DNA of 64,000 bases from Acidovorax delafieldii. Its GTDB lineage: Bacteria; Pseudomonadota; Gammaproteobacteria; Burkholderiales; Burkholderiaceae_C. The stretch lies in NCBI RefSeq assembly GCF_007993815.1, contig NZ_VJWE01000011.1, positions 1,240,001 through 1,304,000 on the forward strand, given 5' to 3'. The notes beneath the pieces were generated by a model. That model did not search any database and was not told the DNA's origin. It was given only the letters and a program-made list of their open reading frames with translations. Positions within the stretch are counted from its first letter, which is position 1. Every line of letters begins with the position of its first letter. A program made the position numbers and the translations under genes. Below are positions 1-9,105 of the stretch, in pieces.

Positions 1-20
1 CTATTCCTGCGCGTGGACCT

Positions 21-2285
21 ATGTTGCAGTCCTTGTCGCAGCTGTTCCTCCGACGCTGGCAACGCATCGCAGTCACGCTGATACCGCTGGTTTTTGCGTT
101 GCTGCACGTGGCCGATGTGCTCCACCTGCAGGTGTTGGAGCGACTGGACAACATCATCTACGACACCCGCTTGCGGGTGACCATGCCACGAACGCTGGAC
201 GAGCGGATCGTCATCGTCGATATCGACGAGAAGAGCCTGGGCCGCGTGGGGCAATGGCCCTGGCGCAGGGACAAGATGGCTGCGTTGGTGCATGAGCTGT
301 TTGAGCGCCAACAAGTGGCCGTGGTGGGGTTTGACGTTCTGTTTGCCGAGGCCGATGAAAGTTCGGGCCTCTCTACGCTGCAACAACTGGCGCAGGGCCC
401 TTTACGCAGCCAGCCGGGCTTTAAGGAGCAACTGGAACGTCTAGCGCCCTCACTGGACCATGACGCTCTTTTTGCGCAGTCTCTGCACGGGCAGCCAGTG
501 GTGCTGGGTTACTACCTTTCGGGCGAAGACCGCGACGGCATCACGAAAGGCATGTTGCCAGAACCCGCCCTGCCCGTGGAGCGCTTGCGGGGCTTGCCTC
601 TGGGGGCGACTACTTGGCGTGGGTACAGCAGCAACATTGAGTCCCTGACCCAGGCGGCACCTGCTGCAGGCTTCTTCAACTCGATCACGGACGAGGACGG
701 AGTTGTTCGTTCCCTTCCCCTGTTGGCAGAGTACCAGGGGCAGTATTACGAATCGCTGGCATTGGCCATGTTCCGCACCGCCATCGGTCTGCCAGAGATT
801 CACCCGGGCTTTGTGAATTCCAAGCCGTCCGGGACGCATGATGTGCTCCAAAGCATCGTGCTGCGCCAAGATGGTCGCACGCTGGCGCTCCCCGTGGACC
901 AGCAGTTGGCCACGCTCATTCCCTACCGTGGGCCGGGCGATGCCAAGGGTGGTTCCTTTCGGTATATCTCGGCGTCGGACGTTCTGGATGGCTTGCTGCC
1001 GGCTGGTCAACTCAAGGACCAATTGGTGCTGGTAGGCTCGACAGCACCTGGTTTGCTGGATTTGCGTGTGACGCCGGTGGGCAGGACGTACCCAGGCGTG
1101 GAGACCCATGCCAACGTGTTGTCGGCATTCCTGGATGGCAAGAGCATCGTTCGGCCGGACTATGCCGCTGGCTTTGATGTGCTGCAGCTGCTGTGCGCGG
1201 GTTTGCTATTGGCAGTTGCCTTGCCCCTCTTGTCAGCATCGTCTGCGGTCTTGCTCAGTGGTGGTGTGCTTTGTGCGCTGGTAGGACTCAATCTGTGGAT
1301 GTACATCGCGCAGGGGCTGGCGTTGCCGCTCGCCACTGCGGTGGTGATGGCTATGCTGGCCTTTGCCCTCAACATGGCGTATGGCTACTTTGTGGAGAGC
1401 CGGTCCAAGCGCGAGCTCGCAGCGCTGTTTAGCGCCTATGTGCCGCCAGAGCTGGTGGCCGAGATGGTCAAGCAGCCTGAGCACTACAGCATGCAGGCCA
1501 CCAACCGGGAGCTGACGGTGATGTTCTGCGACATGCGCGGCTTCACCGCAATGTCTGAACGGATGGAACCGCTGCAATTGCAAGGCTTGTTGAATGAGGT
1601 GTTCAGCAAGCTCACCCACATCATCCGCAGCCACCGGGGAACGATTGACAAATACATGGGCGACTGCGTTATGGCTTTTTGGGGGGCTCCAGTAGCCACG
1701 CCTGATCATGCGCAACTGGCAGTGACTGCGGCCCTGGAAATGTCGCTGGCCATTGGGCAAATCAACGCCAATCATCGCCAGCGCGGTTTGCCCGAGATCG
1801 GGGTGGGCATTGGGCTCAACACCGGGGTCATGTGCGTGGGTGACATGGGCTCTGACATCCGGCGCAGCTATACGGTCATCGGCGATGCGGTCAACCTTGG
1901 CTCTCGCCTGGAGGGACTGTCCAAGCACTACGGTACTTCGATCGTGGTGAGCGAATCTGCCATGCAGCTCGCCCCTCAGTTTGTATGGCAGGCCATGGAC
2001 CGCGTGCGCGTCAAGGGCAAGGCGCAGGCCGTGCCGATCTACCAGCCCCTCGCCCCCCGAGGGCAACTACCCACCGATCTCGGTGAAGAACTGGCTGTGT
2101 GGGAGGGTTTTCTGCGTGCCTACGCAGCACAAGAATGGGCACAATGCGACAAACTGATGGGGCAGTTGCGAGGTCTTAGACCCCACAGCATCCTGTACGA
2201 GTTGTACGCGGCACGGGTCGAAGGCCTGCGTAATTTGCCTTTCAACCCGGATTGGGATAGCGCCACCAATTTCGACACCAAGTAG
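21..2285 (+). CDS. CHASE2-domain class III adenylate cyclase
   Basis: This 754-residue membrane protein should make a cyclic nucleotide, most likely cAMP, in response to a signal sensed outside the cytoplasmic membrane. An N-terminal membrane segment (about 16-35) is followed by a CHASE2 sensor domain (about 36-370), three closely spaced membrane segments (about 388-455) and a class III cyclase domain (about 490-680). Metal-binding Asp504 (in FCDMRGF) and Asp548 (in DKYMGD) are present, as is the later N-x3-SR element in VNLGSRLEG. Lys544 in DKYMGD fits adenine rather than guanine selection. Only 20 bases precede the ATG, so its promoter is not visible. A phosphodiesterase gene follows after 10 bases, suggesting cotranscription. 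Confidence 0.9.
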   Translation: MLQSLSQLFLRRWQRIAVTLIPLVFALLHVADVLHLQVLERLDNIIYDTRLRVTMPRTLDERIVIVDIDEKSLGRVGQWPWRRDKMAALVHELFERQQVAVVGFDVLFAEADESSGLSTLQQLAQGPLRSQPGFKEQLERLAPSLDHDALFAQSLHGQPVVLGYYLSGEDRDGITKGMLPEPALPVERLRGLPLGATTWRGYSSNIESLTQAAPAAGFFNSITDEDGVVRSLPLLAEYQGQYYESLALAMFRTAIGLPEIHPGFVNSKPSGTHDVLQSIVLRQDGRTLALPVDQQLATLIPYRGPGDAKGGSFRYISASDVLDGLLPAGQLKDQLVLVGSTAPGLLDLRVTPVGRTYPGVETHANVLSAFLDGKSIVRPDYAAGFDVLQLLCAGLLLAVALPLLSASSAVLLSGGVLCALVGLNLWMYIAQGLALPLATAVVMAMLAFALNMAYGYFVESRSKRELAALFSAYVPPELVAEMVKQPEHYSMQATNRELTVMFCDMRGFTAMSERMEPLQLQGLLNEVFSKLTHIIRSHRGTIDKYMGDCVMAFWGAPVATPDHAQLAVTAALEMSLAIGQINANHRQRGLPEIGVGIGLNTGVMCVGDMGSDIRRSYTVIGDAVNLGSRLEGLSKHYGTSIVVSESAMQLAPQFVWQAMDRVRVKGKAQAVPIYQPLAPRGQLPTDLGEELAVWEGFLRAYAAQEWAQCDKLMGQLRGLRPHSILYELYAARVEGLRNLPFNPDWDSATNFDTK

Positions 2286-2295
2286 AAGGCTCGAC

Positions 2296-3084
2296 ATGAA
2301 GGTTCGCGTGCTGGGGTGTTCCGGCGCTATCGCCAAGGACTGTCGCACGACATCGTTCTTGATCGGTGACAGCATCTTGCTCGATGCGGGAACTGGTGTG
2401 GGCGACCTCACGCTGGAAGAGATGGCCAAGATTGACCATGTGCTGCTGACCCATTCCCACCTGGATCACATCGCCGCACTGCCCCTGATGCTCGACGCGG
2501 TGTCGTCCCTGCGCCGTCGCCCGGTTCGGGTGCACGCCCTGGCTGCCACCATCGCGGCGTTGCAGACGCATGTGTTCAACAACGTCATCTGGCCAGATTT
2601 CAGCGCCATACCTTCTACCGCATCCCCGTTTTTGCAGTATCGAACTTTTGTCACCGGTGATGTGCTGAGCATAGCTGGCACCCAAATTGAGGTGCTATCC
2701 GCCCACCACGCCGTACCAGCCGTAGGCTTTGCAGTGCAGGGCGACACCGGTTGGTGGGTGTTCAGTGGTGATACAGAGCGTAATCCTGCGTTCTGGAGCC
2801 GCGTCAATGCACTGCCGGTAGCTTGCCTGGTAATCGAAACCGCCTTCAGTAACCGCGAACGTGATCTGGCTCGCCGCAGCATGCATCTCTCGCCCGAGAC
2901 TCTGGCGCAGGAACTGGCGCTCATACCGGGCACGGAGCGCTATCCCGTTTACATCACGCACACGAAGCCTTCGGAGACATCGCTCATCATGGACGAGATA
3001 ACGCAACTCGACTGCACTGTTGGCATTCCGCACCGCCCGCATGACGTTCGTTGGTTGGTTGCAGGCCAGACGATCGAGGTTTGA
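2296..3084 (+). CDS. MBL-fold 3',5'-cyclic-nucleotide phosphodiesterase (class II-like)
   Basis: This 262-residue protein has the metallo-beta-lactamase fold and probably hydrolyses cAMP. The metal-binding motif HSHLDH lies at residues 53-58 and is followed by a hydrophobic IAALPLML run, which resembles the class II cyclic-nucleotide phosphodiesterase signature. Later metal ligands are likely in VLSAHHAVPAVG, FSGDTE and the C-terminal YITHTKP. No signal peptide is visible, so it should be cytoplasmic. It starts 10 bases after the cyclase gene, so synthesis and breakdown of the same messenger appear to be encoded together. A general MBL hydrolase or an RNase Z-like enzyme is the alternative, but the cyclase neighbour favours a cyclic nucleotide substrate. 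Confidence 0.8.
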   Translation: MKVRVLGCSGAIAKDCRTTSFLIGDSILLDAGTGVGDLTLEEMAKIDHVLLTHSHLDHIAALPLMLDAVSSLRRRPVRVHALAATIAALQTHVFNNVIWPDFSAIPSTASPFLQYRTFVTGDVLSIAGTQIEVLSAHHAVPAVGFAVQGDTGWWVFSGDTERNPAFWSRVNALPVACLVIETAFSNRERDLARRSMHLSPETLAQELALIPGTERYPVYITHTKPSETSLIMDEITQLDCTVGIPHRPHDVRWLVAGQTIEV

Positions 3085-3402
3085 ATATTGCTTTGACGAT
3101 TGTGACAATACTGATCGACAAAAATGTAATTTCTAAGGACTGCGGAGGTCGGTAGTTTGGGGGTACTTATCCCGGTGCTCGATATCGATAGCTGGAGTCA
3201 CCGAGGTCGCTATGAATGGGGTCTTTTTTGGGGGGAGTGCGCGACAAGGCGCTTGACTTCTGGTTTGGTGATTGGCCGAGGCAGGCATTTTTGCCGTTTG
3301 GATGTGCTAAGTAGCTGCTTGAAGTGATCGTGACTTGTTCCAGCGTGCAGGCACGGCGATTGCATAGCAACAGCGCATTTGCAACTTTCCTAGGAGTTTT
3401 TC
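3085..3402. other. 318-base intergenic region upstream of the pilin gene
   Basis: This region separates the phosphodiesterase gene from the pilin gene and should hold the pilin promoter. A strong ribosome-binding site (AGGAG) lies about 8 bases before the pilin ATG. I looked for the sigma-54 -24/-12 element expected for many pilA genes. The nearest candidates around 3273-3297 have spacings one base too short or one base too long, so no promoter is called. There is no convincing terminator and no small gene. Confidence 0.5.
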
Positions 3403-3900
3403 ATGAAGCGCACTCTGCAAAAGGGTTTTACCCTGATCGAATTGATGATCGTTGTGGCGATCATCGGTATCTTGGCCGCCGTGGCTCTGCCTGCGTACCA
3501 GGACTACACCATCCGCGCCAAGGTGTCTGAAGTCATTCTGGCAGGCTCTGCCTGCCGCACCAGCATCACTGAAACCATCCAGAGCATTTCTAGCAATGTG
3601 CTCCCTGCTGCCGATACATGGGGCTGCGAGCAAAACACTGCCAATGATCCAGCTAGCAAGCCAACGAAGTATGTCCAGGCTATTCGCACAAACAATGCCG
3701 GTGCTGTGACTATTACTTCTTCCAACGACGCTAGTCTCAAAGATGCGGCCAGCAAGACTATCGTCATGACTCCGTACTTGAATGAAACTACTGCCATTGC
3801 CAACAACAATATTAATGTTGTGGTGTACAAGTGGGTTTGCGGACCTGCTGGTGCGGACCCCATGCCTGCCAAGTTCCTGCCAGGCTCTTGCCGTGGCTAA
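3403..3900 (+). CDS. pilA: Type IV major pilin (prepilin)
   Basis: This is a 165-residue type IVa prepilin, the subunit of the pilus fibre. An 8-residue basic leader (MKRTLQKG) is followed by mature Phe9 and the hallmark [20 protein letters not shown], with Glu at mature position 5. It would be processed and N-methylated by PilD. Cys51 and Cys75 could form a disulfide in the alpha-beta loop, and Cys146 and Cys163 bound a C-terminal D-loop. The central region is rich in Asn, Thr and Ser. GC content is clearly below that of the window, which is common for antigenically variable pilins. A strong terminator follows, and a pilin-glycan ligase gene lies next on the same strand. Confidence 0.95.
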   Translation: MKRTLQKGFTLIELMIVVAIIGILAAVALPAYQDYTIRAKVSEVILAGSACRTSITETIQSISSNVLPAADTWGCEQNTANDPASKPTKYVQAIRTNNAGAVTITSSNDASLKDAASKTIVMTPYLNETTAIANNNINVVVYKWVCGPAGADPMPAKFLPGSCRG

Positions 3901-3946
3901 TGGCTAGTTTGTGAGAATTTGCCCGTAGGGCAGTCGTTCTTCTGAT

Positions 3947-3976
3947 AAAGCGGTGTGCTTATTGGCACACCGCTTT
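3947..3976 (+). terminator. Rho-independent terminator after pilA
   Basis: A perfect 12-base stem (AAAGCGGTGTGC with GCACACCGCTTT) encloses a six-base loop, TTATTG. The descending arm ends in a T-rich run. It sits 46 bases after the pilin stop codon and should end most pilA transcripts before the ligase gene. Confidence 0.9.
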
Positions 3977-4004
3977 TCTTATTGCCTCAGCCATTTCTGA
4001 AGTG

Positions 4005-5738
4005 ATGATCTTGGTGAAAGAAAAAATGTTCCTATGGGTCGGACTGGTACTGTGTCTTGCGTACCTGCTACCAAACCACTATTCCCCATGGTTGAGTTTT
4101 CATCAAGAGTTGGTAGCTGCCATTGCATTTGCTCCCCTATTAATTTGGACGAGCAATCGGGCGGCGGTGGTTCCGGTGATTACCTACGGCGCAGTTCTGT
4201 TGGCCTTGGTTCCTATGCTGCAAGTTGCCGGTGGGCAACTGTATTTCGCGACAGATGGATGGATGTCCTGCCTCTATCTCATGGGTTTTGCATTGTCTGC
4301 CCACGCAGGTGCGCAAGGGGCATTCACTCCACTGCCGGGTCGACGTTCGTTCCAATCACCGATCGAAGTGATATGGATAGCAATGCTATTCGCCGCGCTT
4401 CTTTCTGCAGGCCTTGCATTCCACCAATGGCTTATCCCGACTTATCGGGGTATTTACATTGCTGAAATTCCACCAGAAAGCCGTCCATTTGGTAATCTTG
4501 CCCAGCCGAATCAATTGGCGACACTTCTGCTTCTGGGGATTGCAGGTCTTGTCTATCTTTGGGAGGCTGGCCGATTGCGCAGGCTTTACGCGATGGCTGC
4601 GCTTTTTCTACTGTTGTGGGCATTGGTCATGACCGGCTCACGCTCTGTGCTGTTAGCGCTTCTCTGGTTTCTGCCCGCATATGCGTTGATGCGCAAGCGG
4701 TGCCACTTACGGACTAAGCCGGTGGCCGTGATCGTTGGCGTGGCTTTCTACTTCGCGATGACTTGGTTGTGGCCGATGTTGGATGAGATATTGCTGCTGA
4801 ATACAGCGGGCATCAATACGGCTGTGGAACGTATGGGCACTCCAGGCATCCGCCGGGTCATATGGTGGTCCATGTTGGATGCTGTCAGCCGAGCCCCCTG
4901 GTTTGGTTACGGATGGGGGCAAATAAGTCTCGCTCAAATCGCGGTTACTCTGAATCATGCGCCGACCCACCTTGTGCTTGAAAGCTCCCACAACTTGTTT
5001 CTTGATCTTGCACTGTGGAACGGGTTGCCGATTGCTGTTCTGGTGATTGCTGGGCTCGCATGCTGGTTTGTGCATCAAGCAAGAGCTTGTAACGATCCCA
5101 TGAGGTGGGTGACGCTTGTGGGTGTTGGGTTTGTGTTTAGTCATGCCATGGTCGAATACCCGTTGAGCTATGCGTATTTTTTGCTACCTGTTGGTTTCTT
5201 TATGGGGGCACTGTCTATTGCACAAGGAGTTCCGTCGCGCTTTAACACGGCAGGTCCAAAGAGGCGCTTCGCCAGATGGGCATTGATCGTTACGGGCACT
5301 TTTACTGCTGGGTTGGCAGTCTCTGTTGCCATTGAATACTTCCCGCTTGAGTCAGATTGGAGTCTGATGCGCTACCAAGAGGCAAGGATTGGAAGCCGGG
5401 AGATGACAGAGCCTCCCGCCACTCTAGTCCTGACCAGCATTCAAGAATTCCTGCGATTTTCTCGCAGTGAGGCTCGGTCTGATATGACCGACCAAGCATT
5501 AGAAGCCATGCGCCGTAGCTCGGAGCGATTTGCTTATGCCGCGCCGATGTTTAAATATGCTCTCGCTCAAGCACTCAATCATCGCTCAGAGGGGGCAGTC
5601 ACTACACTGAAAAAACTATGCTCGATGCAGCCGCGCAGTGTATGCATAAGTGCCCAAAAAGAGTGGAACGACCTAGCAAAAAACCGCTACCCTCAACTAC
5701 TGCAGATTGCTTTCCCTGACGCTGGCGCAATACAGTGA
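4005..5738 (+). CDS. Pilin O-oligosaccharyltransferase (PglL/PilO/TfpO-like, Wzy_C family)
   Basis: This 577-residue polytopic inner-membrane protein resembles the O-antigen-ligase (Wzy_C) superfamily members that transfer lipid-linked glycans to pilin. About ten hydrophobic segments fill residues 1-460. The conserved FGNLAQPNQLATLLLLG stretch and the periplasmic SSHNLFLDLALWNG motif are both present. A soluble C-terminal region of about 120 residues follows. A GTG at 4002 directly before the chosen ATG is an alternative start, and so is an ATG at 4026. GC content is low, as in pilA. Its position directly after pilA makes pilin the likely acceptor. The target residue cannot be read from sequence alone. 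Confidence 0.85.
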   Translation: MILVKEKMFLWVGLVLCLAYLLPNHYSPWLSFHQELVAAIAFAPLLIWTSNRAAVVPVITYGAVLLALVPMLQVAGGQLYFATDGWMSCLYLMGFALSAHAGAQGAFTPLPGRRSFQSPIEVIWIAMLFAALLSAGLAFHQWLIPTYRGIYIAEIPPESRPFGNLAQPNQLATLLLLGIAGLVYLWEAGRLRRLYAMAALFLLLWALVMTGSRSVLLALLWFLPAYALMRKRCHLRTKPVAVIVGVAFYFAMTWLWPMLDEILLLNTAGINTAVERMGTPGIRRVIWWSMLDAVSRAPWFGYGWGQISLAQIAVTLNHAPTHLVLESSHNLFLDLALWNGLPIAVLVIAGLACWFVHQARACNDPMRWVTLVGVGFVFSHAMVEYPLSYAYFLLPVGFFMGALSIAQGVPSRFNTAGPKRRFARWALIVTGTFTAGLAVSVAIEYFPLESDWSLMRYQEARIGSREMTEPPATLVLTSIQEFLRFSRSEARSDMTDQALEAMRRSSERFAYAAPMFKYALAQALNHRSEGAVTTLKKLCSMQPRSVCISAQKEWNDLAKNRYPQLLQIAFPDAGAIQ

Positions 5739-5847
5739 AGTGTGCTGACTGCTGCTACGCGGGTAGCGAGATCTGCCCCCGCGTGGAAGTACGCTACATA
5801 TTGGTATGTGTCTCTAGACTGTTCCCTATGGCGCAAATTGCGGCATG

Positions 5848-6336
5848 TCAGCTGGCTACAAAGCTTCCTGACTTGCCACCATGCTTTTCAAGCACGCGCA
5901 CGTCATGGATCGACATGCCACGGTCCACCGCCTTGCACATATCGTAGATGGTCAGCAGCGCAATCTGTACGGCTGTGAGGGCTTCCATTTCGACGCCAGT
6001 AGGTCCCACTGTCTCTACTGTTGCGGTGCAAAAGATGCCATGAGCGCCAATCGTGAAAATATCTGAAGCTTCAAACTCAATAGCAATGCGTGTCAGTGCC
6101 AACGGATGGCACAGCGGAATCAGATCGCTGGTTTTCTTGGCGCCCTGAATGCCAGCGATCCGGGCTATTCCCAAGACATCGCCTTTCTTGGCTGTGCCCG
6201 CCTGAACCAGTGCGAGGGTCTCTGGCTGCATGGCAATGCGACCAGACGCAATGGCAATGCGATGGGTAGCGGGCTTGGTGGCCACGTCGACCATATGGGC
6301 CTGGCCTTGAGCATCAAAATGGGTGAGGGCAGACAT
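5848..6336 (-). CDS. moaC: Cyclic pyranopterin monophosphate synthase MoaC
   Basis: This 162-residue enzyme forms cyclic pyranopterin monophosphate, the second step of molybdenum cofactor synthesis, from the product of MoaA. The family hallmarks are clear: [14 protein letters not shown], the LIPLCHPL segment, GVEMEALTA, and the active-site lysine in [11 protein letters not shown]. The frame stays open upstream, but the start at 6336 gives the standard MSALTHFD N-terminus and normal family length. The gene is transcribed against its pilin-related neighbours and no other Mo-cofactor gene is present here, so it appears to stand alone between pilin-locus genes. Confidence 0.95.
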   Translation of the reverse strand: MSALTHFDAQGQAHMVDVATKPATHRIAIASGRIAMQPETLALVQAGTAKKGDVLGIARIAGIQGAKKTSDLIPLCHPLALTRIAIEFEASDIFTIGAHGIFCTATVETVGPTGVEMEALTAVQIALLTIYDMCKAVDRGMSIHDVRVLEKHGGKSGSFVAS

Positions 6337-6401
6337 GCAGTAAAAACGAGGTGATAAGCAGTAACCGTTGAACATTAATCAAGCGAAAGCATCGTACGAC
6401 C

Positions 6402-7160
6402 ATGCATCACTGGAAGAGGCGCCTGCGCGCTAGCGGAATTCATTTGGGAACCAGTCTGTGTATTGCTTTGCTGGCTGCACTGCTGGTGTTTGGTTTGTGG
6501 TATCCCTACCCTTATCGGGAAATATCTGGCGGCCGCGCTCTCTTCCTGCTGATGACTGCCGTGGACGTTGTGATGGGGCCACTTATCACCCTCGTCATTT
6601 TCAATCAGGCCAAGCGTCGCAAAGAGCTGATTATGGACTTTACGGTCGTGGCGTTGCTTCAGCTAGTGGCCCTGGGCTATGGCCTGTGGACTGTTTTCGC
6701 AGCCAGACCTGTACATCTAGTGTTCGAGTACACCCGAATGACTGTAGTTCACGCGGTCGATGTAGATCCCAGTCTATTGGTTCAGGCGCCTGTCGCGCTT
6801 AGGTCGCTGCCTTTGAGGGGGCCGACACCGATTGCGCTGCGCCCATTCAAGGACGCATCTGAACAGTTTGATGCAACGATGGCGGCCATTGGCGGTGTAC
6901 CGTTGGCGGCTAGGAGTGACCTTTGGCAAGCTTACGAAGACAGCCGGGCAAACATTCTGCATGAGGCGAGACCGGCGTCTGAATTGCTGGTGAGATTTGC
7001 CAGCCAAGCAGCTTCGATCAACATGGCCCTTCAAGATGCAGGCCGGCCGATCCACCAGCTTCGCTACCTGCCGCTGGTCAGCCGGGATAAGGTTTGGACA
7101 GTGCTTCTAGACGCCACCACAGCGCAACCACTGGCGTTCATGCCAATCGACTCCTTCTGA
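6402..7160 (+). CDS. TfpX/TfpZ-family type IV pilin accessory protein
   Basis: This 252-residue protein resembles the TfpX/TfpZ accessory proteins found beside certain pilin alleles, where they help assemble their matching pilin. Three membrane segments lie at about residues 16-33, 44-66 and 76-98. The LWYPYPYREISGG and VDVVMGPLITLVIFNQAKRR blocks are characteristic. The rest is a periplasmic domain of about 150 residues. It lies some 2.5 kb from pilA, separated by the ligase and moaC, on the same strand as pilA. Base composition is again lower in GC than the genes that follow, linking it to the pilin patch. Confidence 0.8.
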   Translation: MHHWKRRLRASGIHLGTSLCIALLAALLVFGLWYPYPYREISGGRALFLLMTAVDVVMGPLITLVIFNQAKRRKELIMDFTVVALLQLVALGYGLWTVFAARPVHLVFEYTRMTVVHAVDVDPSLLVQAPVALRSLPLRGPTPIALRPFKDASEQFDATMAAIGGVPLAARSDLWQAYEDSRANILHEARPASELLVRFASQAASINMALQDAGRPIHQLRYLPLVSRDKVWTVLLDATTAQPLAFMPIDSF

Positions 7161-7171
7161 ATCTCAGCCGC

Positions 7172-8710
7172 ATGTTTGACAACGTTCGGACTAATCTCTC
7201 AAGGAAACTGGGCGCTGCCACCTTCATGCTAGGGGTGTATTTGGTGACGGGATTTGTGCATGTTGATGCCCAATCCTCCCTCCCTACCCTCGGCGACACC
7301 AGCGACCTCACCACAAGCGCCGAGCGCCGCTTGGGCGACCGCATCATCCGCGAGTTGTACCGCGACCCAGACTACGTTGATGACCCGGTCATGGCCGACT
7401 ATGTGCAGGGAATCTGGCAGCCTCTCCTTTCAGCGGCCAAGACACGCGGTGAACTTAGCATCGAGCTGGACGAACGCTTTGCCTGGGAAATCCTGCTGGG
7501 ACGCGATCGCACGGTGAATGCTTTCGCTTTGCCCGGTGGGTACCTGGGGGTGCATCTGGGGTTGATCGGTGTGGTGGCCACGCGCGATGAACTGGCCTCG
7601 GTACTGGCGCACGAGCTGAGCCATGTGACCCAGCGTCACATCTCGCGACTGATCACGCAGCAGAGCAAGCAGACGCCCTTGCTGCTGGGGGCCATGGTGC
7701 TGGGTGCACTTGCGGCCAGCAAGAACCCAGGCGCCACGCAGGCCCTGGTCGTGGGAGGCCAGGCCTTGGCCATTCAGAATCAGCTCAATTTCTCGCGGGA
7801 CATGGAGCGTGAGGCGGACCGCATTGGCTACGGGCTGATGGCCCCCGCAGGTTTTGCGCCCCAAGGGTTTGTGAGCATGTTTGAAAAGCTGCAGCAAGCC
7901 AATCGACTCAATGACAATGGGTCCTGGCCTTATTTGCGCAGCCACCCGCTGACCACGGAGCGTATGGCAGACATGCAGTCGCGCATCCCTCCGGGTGCAG
8001 CATCTGCGCCGGGCACCGCAATGCAGGTTTCCAGCGAACACGCCATGGTGGCTGCGCGGGCGCGTGTGCTGTCTAACCCCGGAGTGGATACCTTGCGCCA
8101 GTGGATCGCGGAGCCCAAGGGCTCTGGGTTTCAGTCGCAGCCACTGCCGCGACGGGCCGGCGCGCTGTATGCGGCGGCGTTGGCAAGCAGCCAGTTGCGT
8201 GATGGGGCAAATGCGCGTCTGATCACGCGCCAACTGGACGACTTGGTGCGACAGGACGCCGCTGCGCATCGCCTGGCACGCCTGTTGGTGGCAGAGACCG
8301 AATTGGCAGCTGGCGATGCATCTGCGGCCCTGCCGTCCATTCCAGATGGCAACAACGCACGCAGGCCAGAACTTGTGTTGCGTACCCAAGCCCTGCTGCG
8401 CGCCAACCGACCCGCTGACGCCACGCAAGCCTTGCAAACCTGGGTGGCAACCCACCCCAAGGATGCGACTGTATGGCAACTACTGGCGTCCACCTGGCAA
8501 GCACAAGGCCAGGCGCTCCGGGCGATTCGTGCGGAGGCCGAAGCGCAGGCTGCGCGCTATGACTATGCCGCCGCTGTAGACCGGTTCAAGGCCGGCCAGG
8601 ATATGGCTCGCCGAGGCGGTGCGGCAGTGGACCACATTGAGGCCTCCATCATCGACACGCGTCTGCGCTCGATGGAGTCACTTCTTCGCGAACAGGCCAC
8701 CGAGCGCTGA
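7172..8710 (+). CDS. M48-family periplasmic metalloprotease, BepA-like, with TPR region
   Basis: This 512-residue protein matches the BepA/YfgC type: an M48 zinc protease joined to a C-terminal TPR region, which in known cases assists outer-membrane protein assembly. A signal peptide is predicted at the N-terminus (hydrophobic core then HVDAQ). The zinc motif HELSH is at residues 147-151 in VLAHELSHVTQRH, and MEREADRIG supplies the downstream glutamate ligand. NAFALPGGYLGV is also typical. Helical TPR-like sequence fills about 340-500. The frame is open upstream to 7094, but the ATG at 7172 gives a proper signal peptide. Its last 33 bases overlap the 3' end of the convergent holin-like gene. 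Confidence 0.9.
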   Translation: MFDNVRTNLSRKLGAATFMLGVYLVTGFVHVDAQSSLPTLGDTSDLTTSAERRLGDRIIRELYRDPDYVDDPVMADYVQGIWQPLLSAAKTRGELSIELDERFAWEILLGRDRTVNAFALPGGYLGVHLGLIGVVATRDELASVLAHELSHVTQRHISRLITQQSKQTPLLLGAMVLGALAASKNPGATQALVVGGQALAIQNQLNFSRDMEREADRIGYGLMAPAGFAPQGFVSMFEKLQQANRLNDNGSWPYLRSHPLTTERMADMQSRIPPGAASAPGTAMQVSSEHAMVAARARVLSNPGVDTLRQWIAEPKGSGFQSQPLPRRAGALYAAALASSQLRDGANARLITRQLDDLVRQDAAAHRLARLLVAETELAAGDASAALPSIPDGNNARRPELVLRTQALLRANRPADATQALQTWVATHPKDATVWQLLASTWQAQGQALRAIRAEAEAQAARYDYAAAVDRFKAGQDMARRGGAAVDHIEASIIDTRLRSMESLLREQATER

Positions 8711-9031
8711 TTCGATGACCAAGCCCAGCACCGAGTAGATCAGCGAACCCAGCAGTGCAGCCCCAAAACCGGCGACGTGGAAGCCGTCCAGCACGCTGGC
8801 CGCTGCCCAGAACATGAGTGCGTTGATGACGAAGAGAAACAGCCCGACCGTAACGATGGTGACGGGTAACGTGAGTACGACCAGCACCGGTCGCAGCACC
8901 ACATTGAACAGGCCGATCACGAAGGCCGCGATCAGCGCCGAGGTGAAGCTTTTCACCTCCACACCGCTGTAGATGTAAGCCACAAACAGCAGCGATGCAG
9001 CGCTGAGCAGCCATTTCAGAAGAAGTCGCAT
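8678..9031 (-). CDS. Phage holin family 4-like / YvlD-type small membrane protein
   Basis: This 117-residue integral membrane protein has four hydrophobic segments. The NVVLRPVLVVLTLPVTIVTVGLFLFVINAL stretch, cited here by its start and end, covers about residues 43-72 and is characteristic of the YvlD/holin-4 family. The function is unknown in most bacteria, and no lysin or phage gene is nearby, so a phage role is unlikely. I chose the start at 9031 because upstream codons lack membrane-protein character. The 3' end overlaps the convergent protease gene by 33 bases. Confidence 0.8.
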   Translation of the reverse strand: MRLLLKWLLSAASLLFVAYIYSGVEVKSFTSALIAAFVIGLFNVVLRPVLVVLTLPVTIVTVGLFLFVINALMFWAAASVLDGFHVAGFGAALLGSLIYSVLGLVIESALGGLFAKK

Positions 9032-9105
9032 GGCCGGAGAATAGCACTGGCCTGCTGTGCTGCAATCATTGGATGTGGCTTGCCTGGCCACACACACCTA
9101 CCGGC

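Noticed and set aside
3270..3300. Sigma-54 promoter for pilA
   Set aside because: The GG and GC elements in this stretch are spaced one base off in both possible readings, so I could not support the call.
5735..5978. Short plus-strand frames between the ligase gene and moaC
   Set aside because: They overlap the moaC 3' end on the opposite strand, have no motif and no ribosome-binding site.
8678..9031. Phage remnant signalled by the holin-like gene
   Set aside because: The family is widespread as a chromosomal membrane protein and no other phage gene is nearby.
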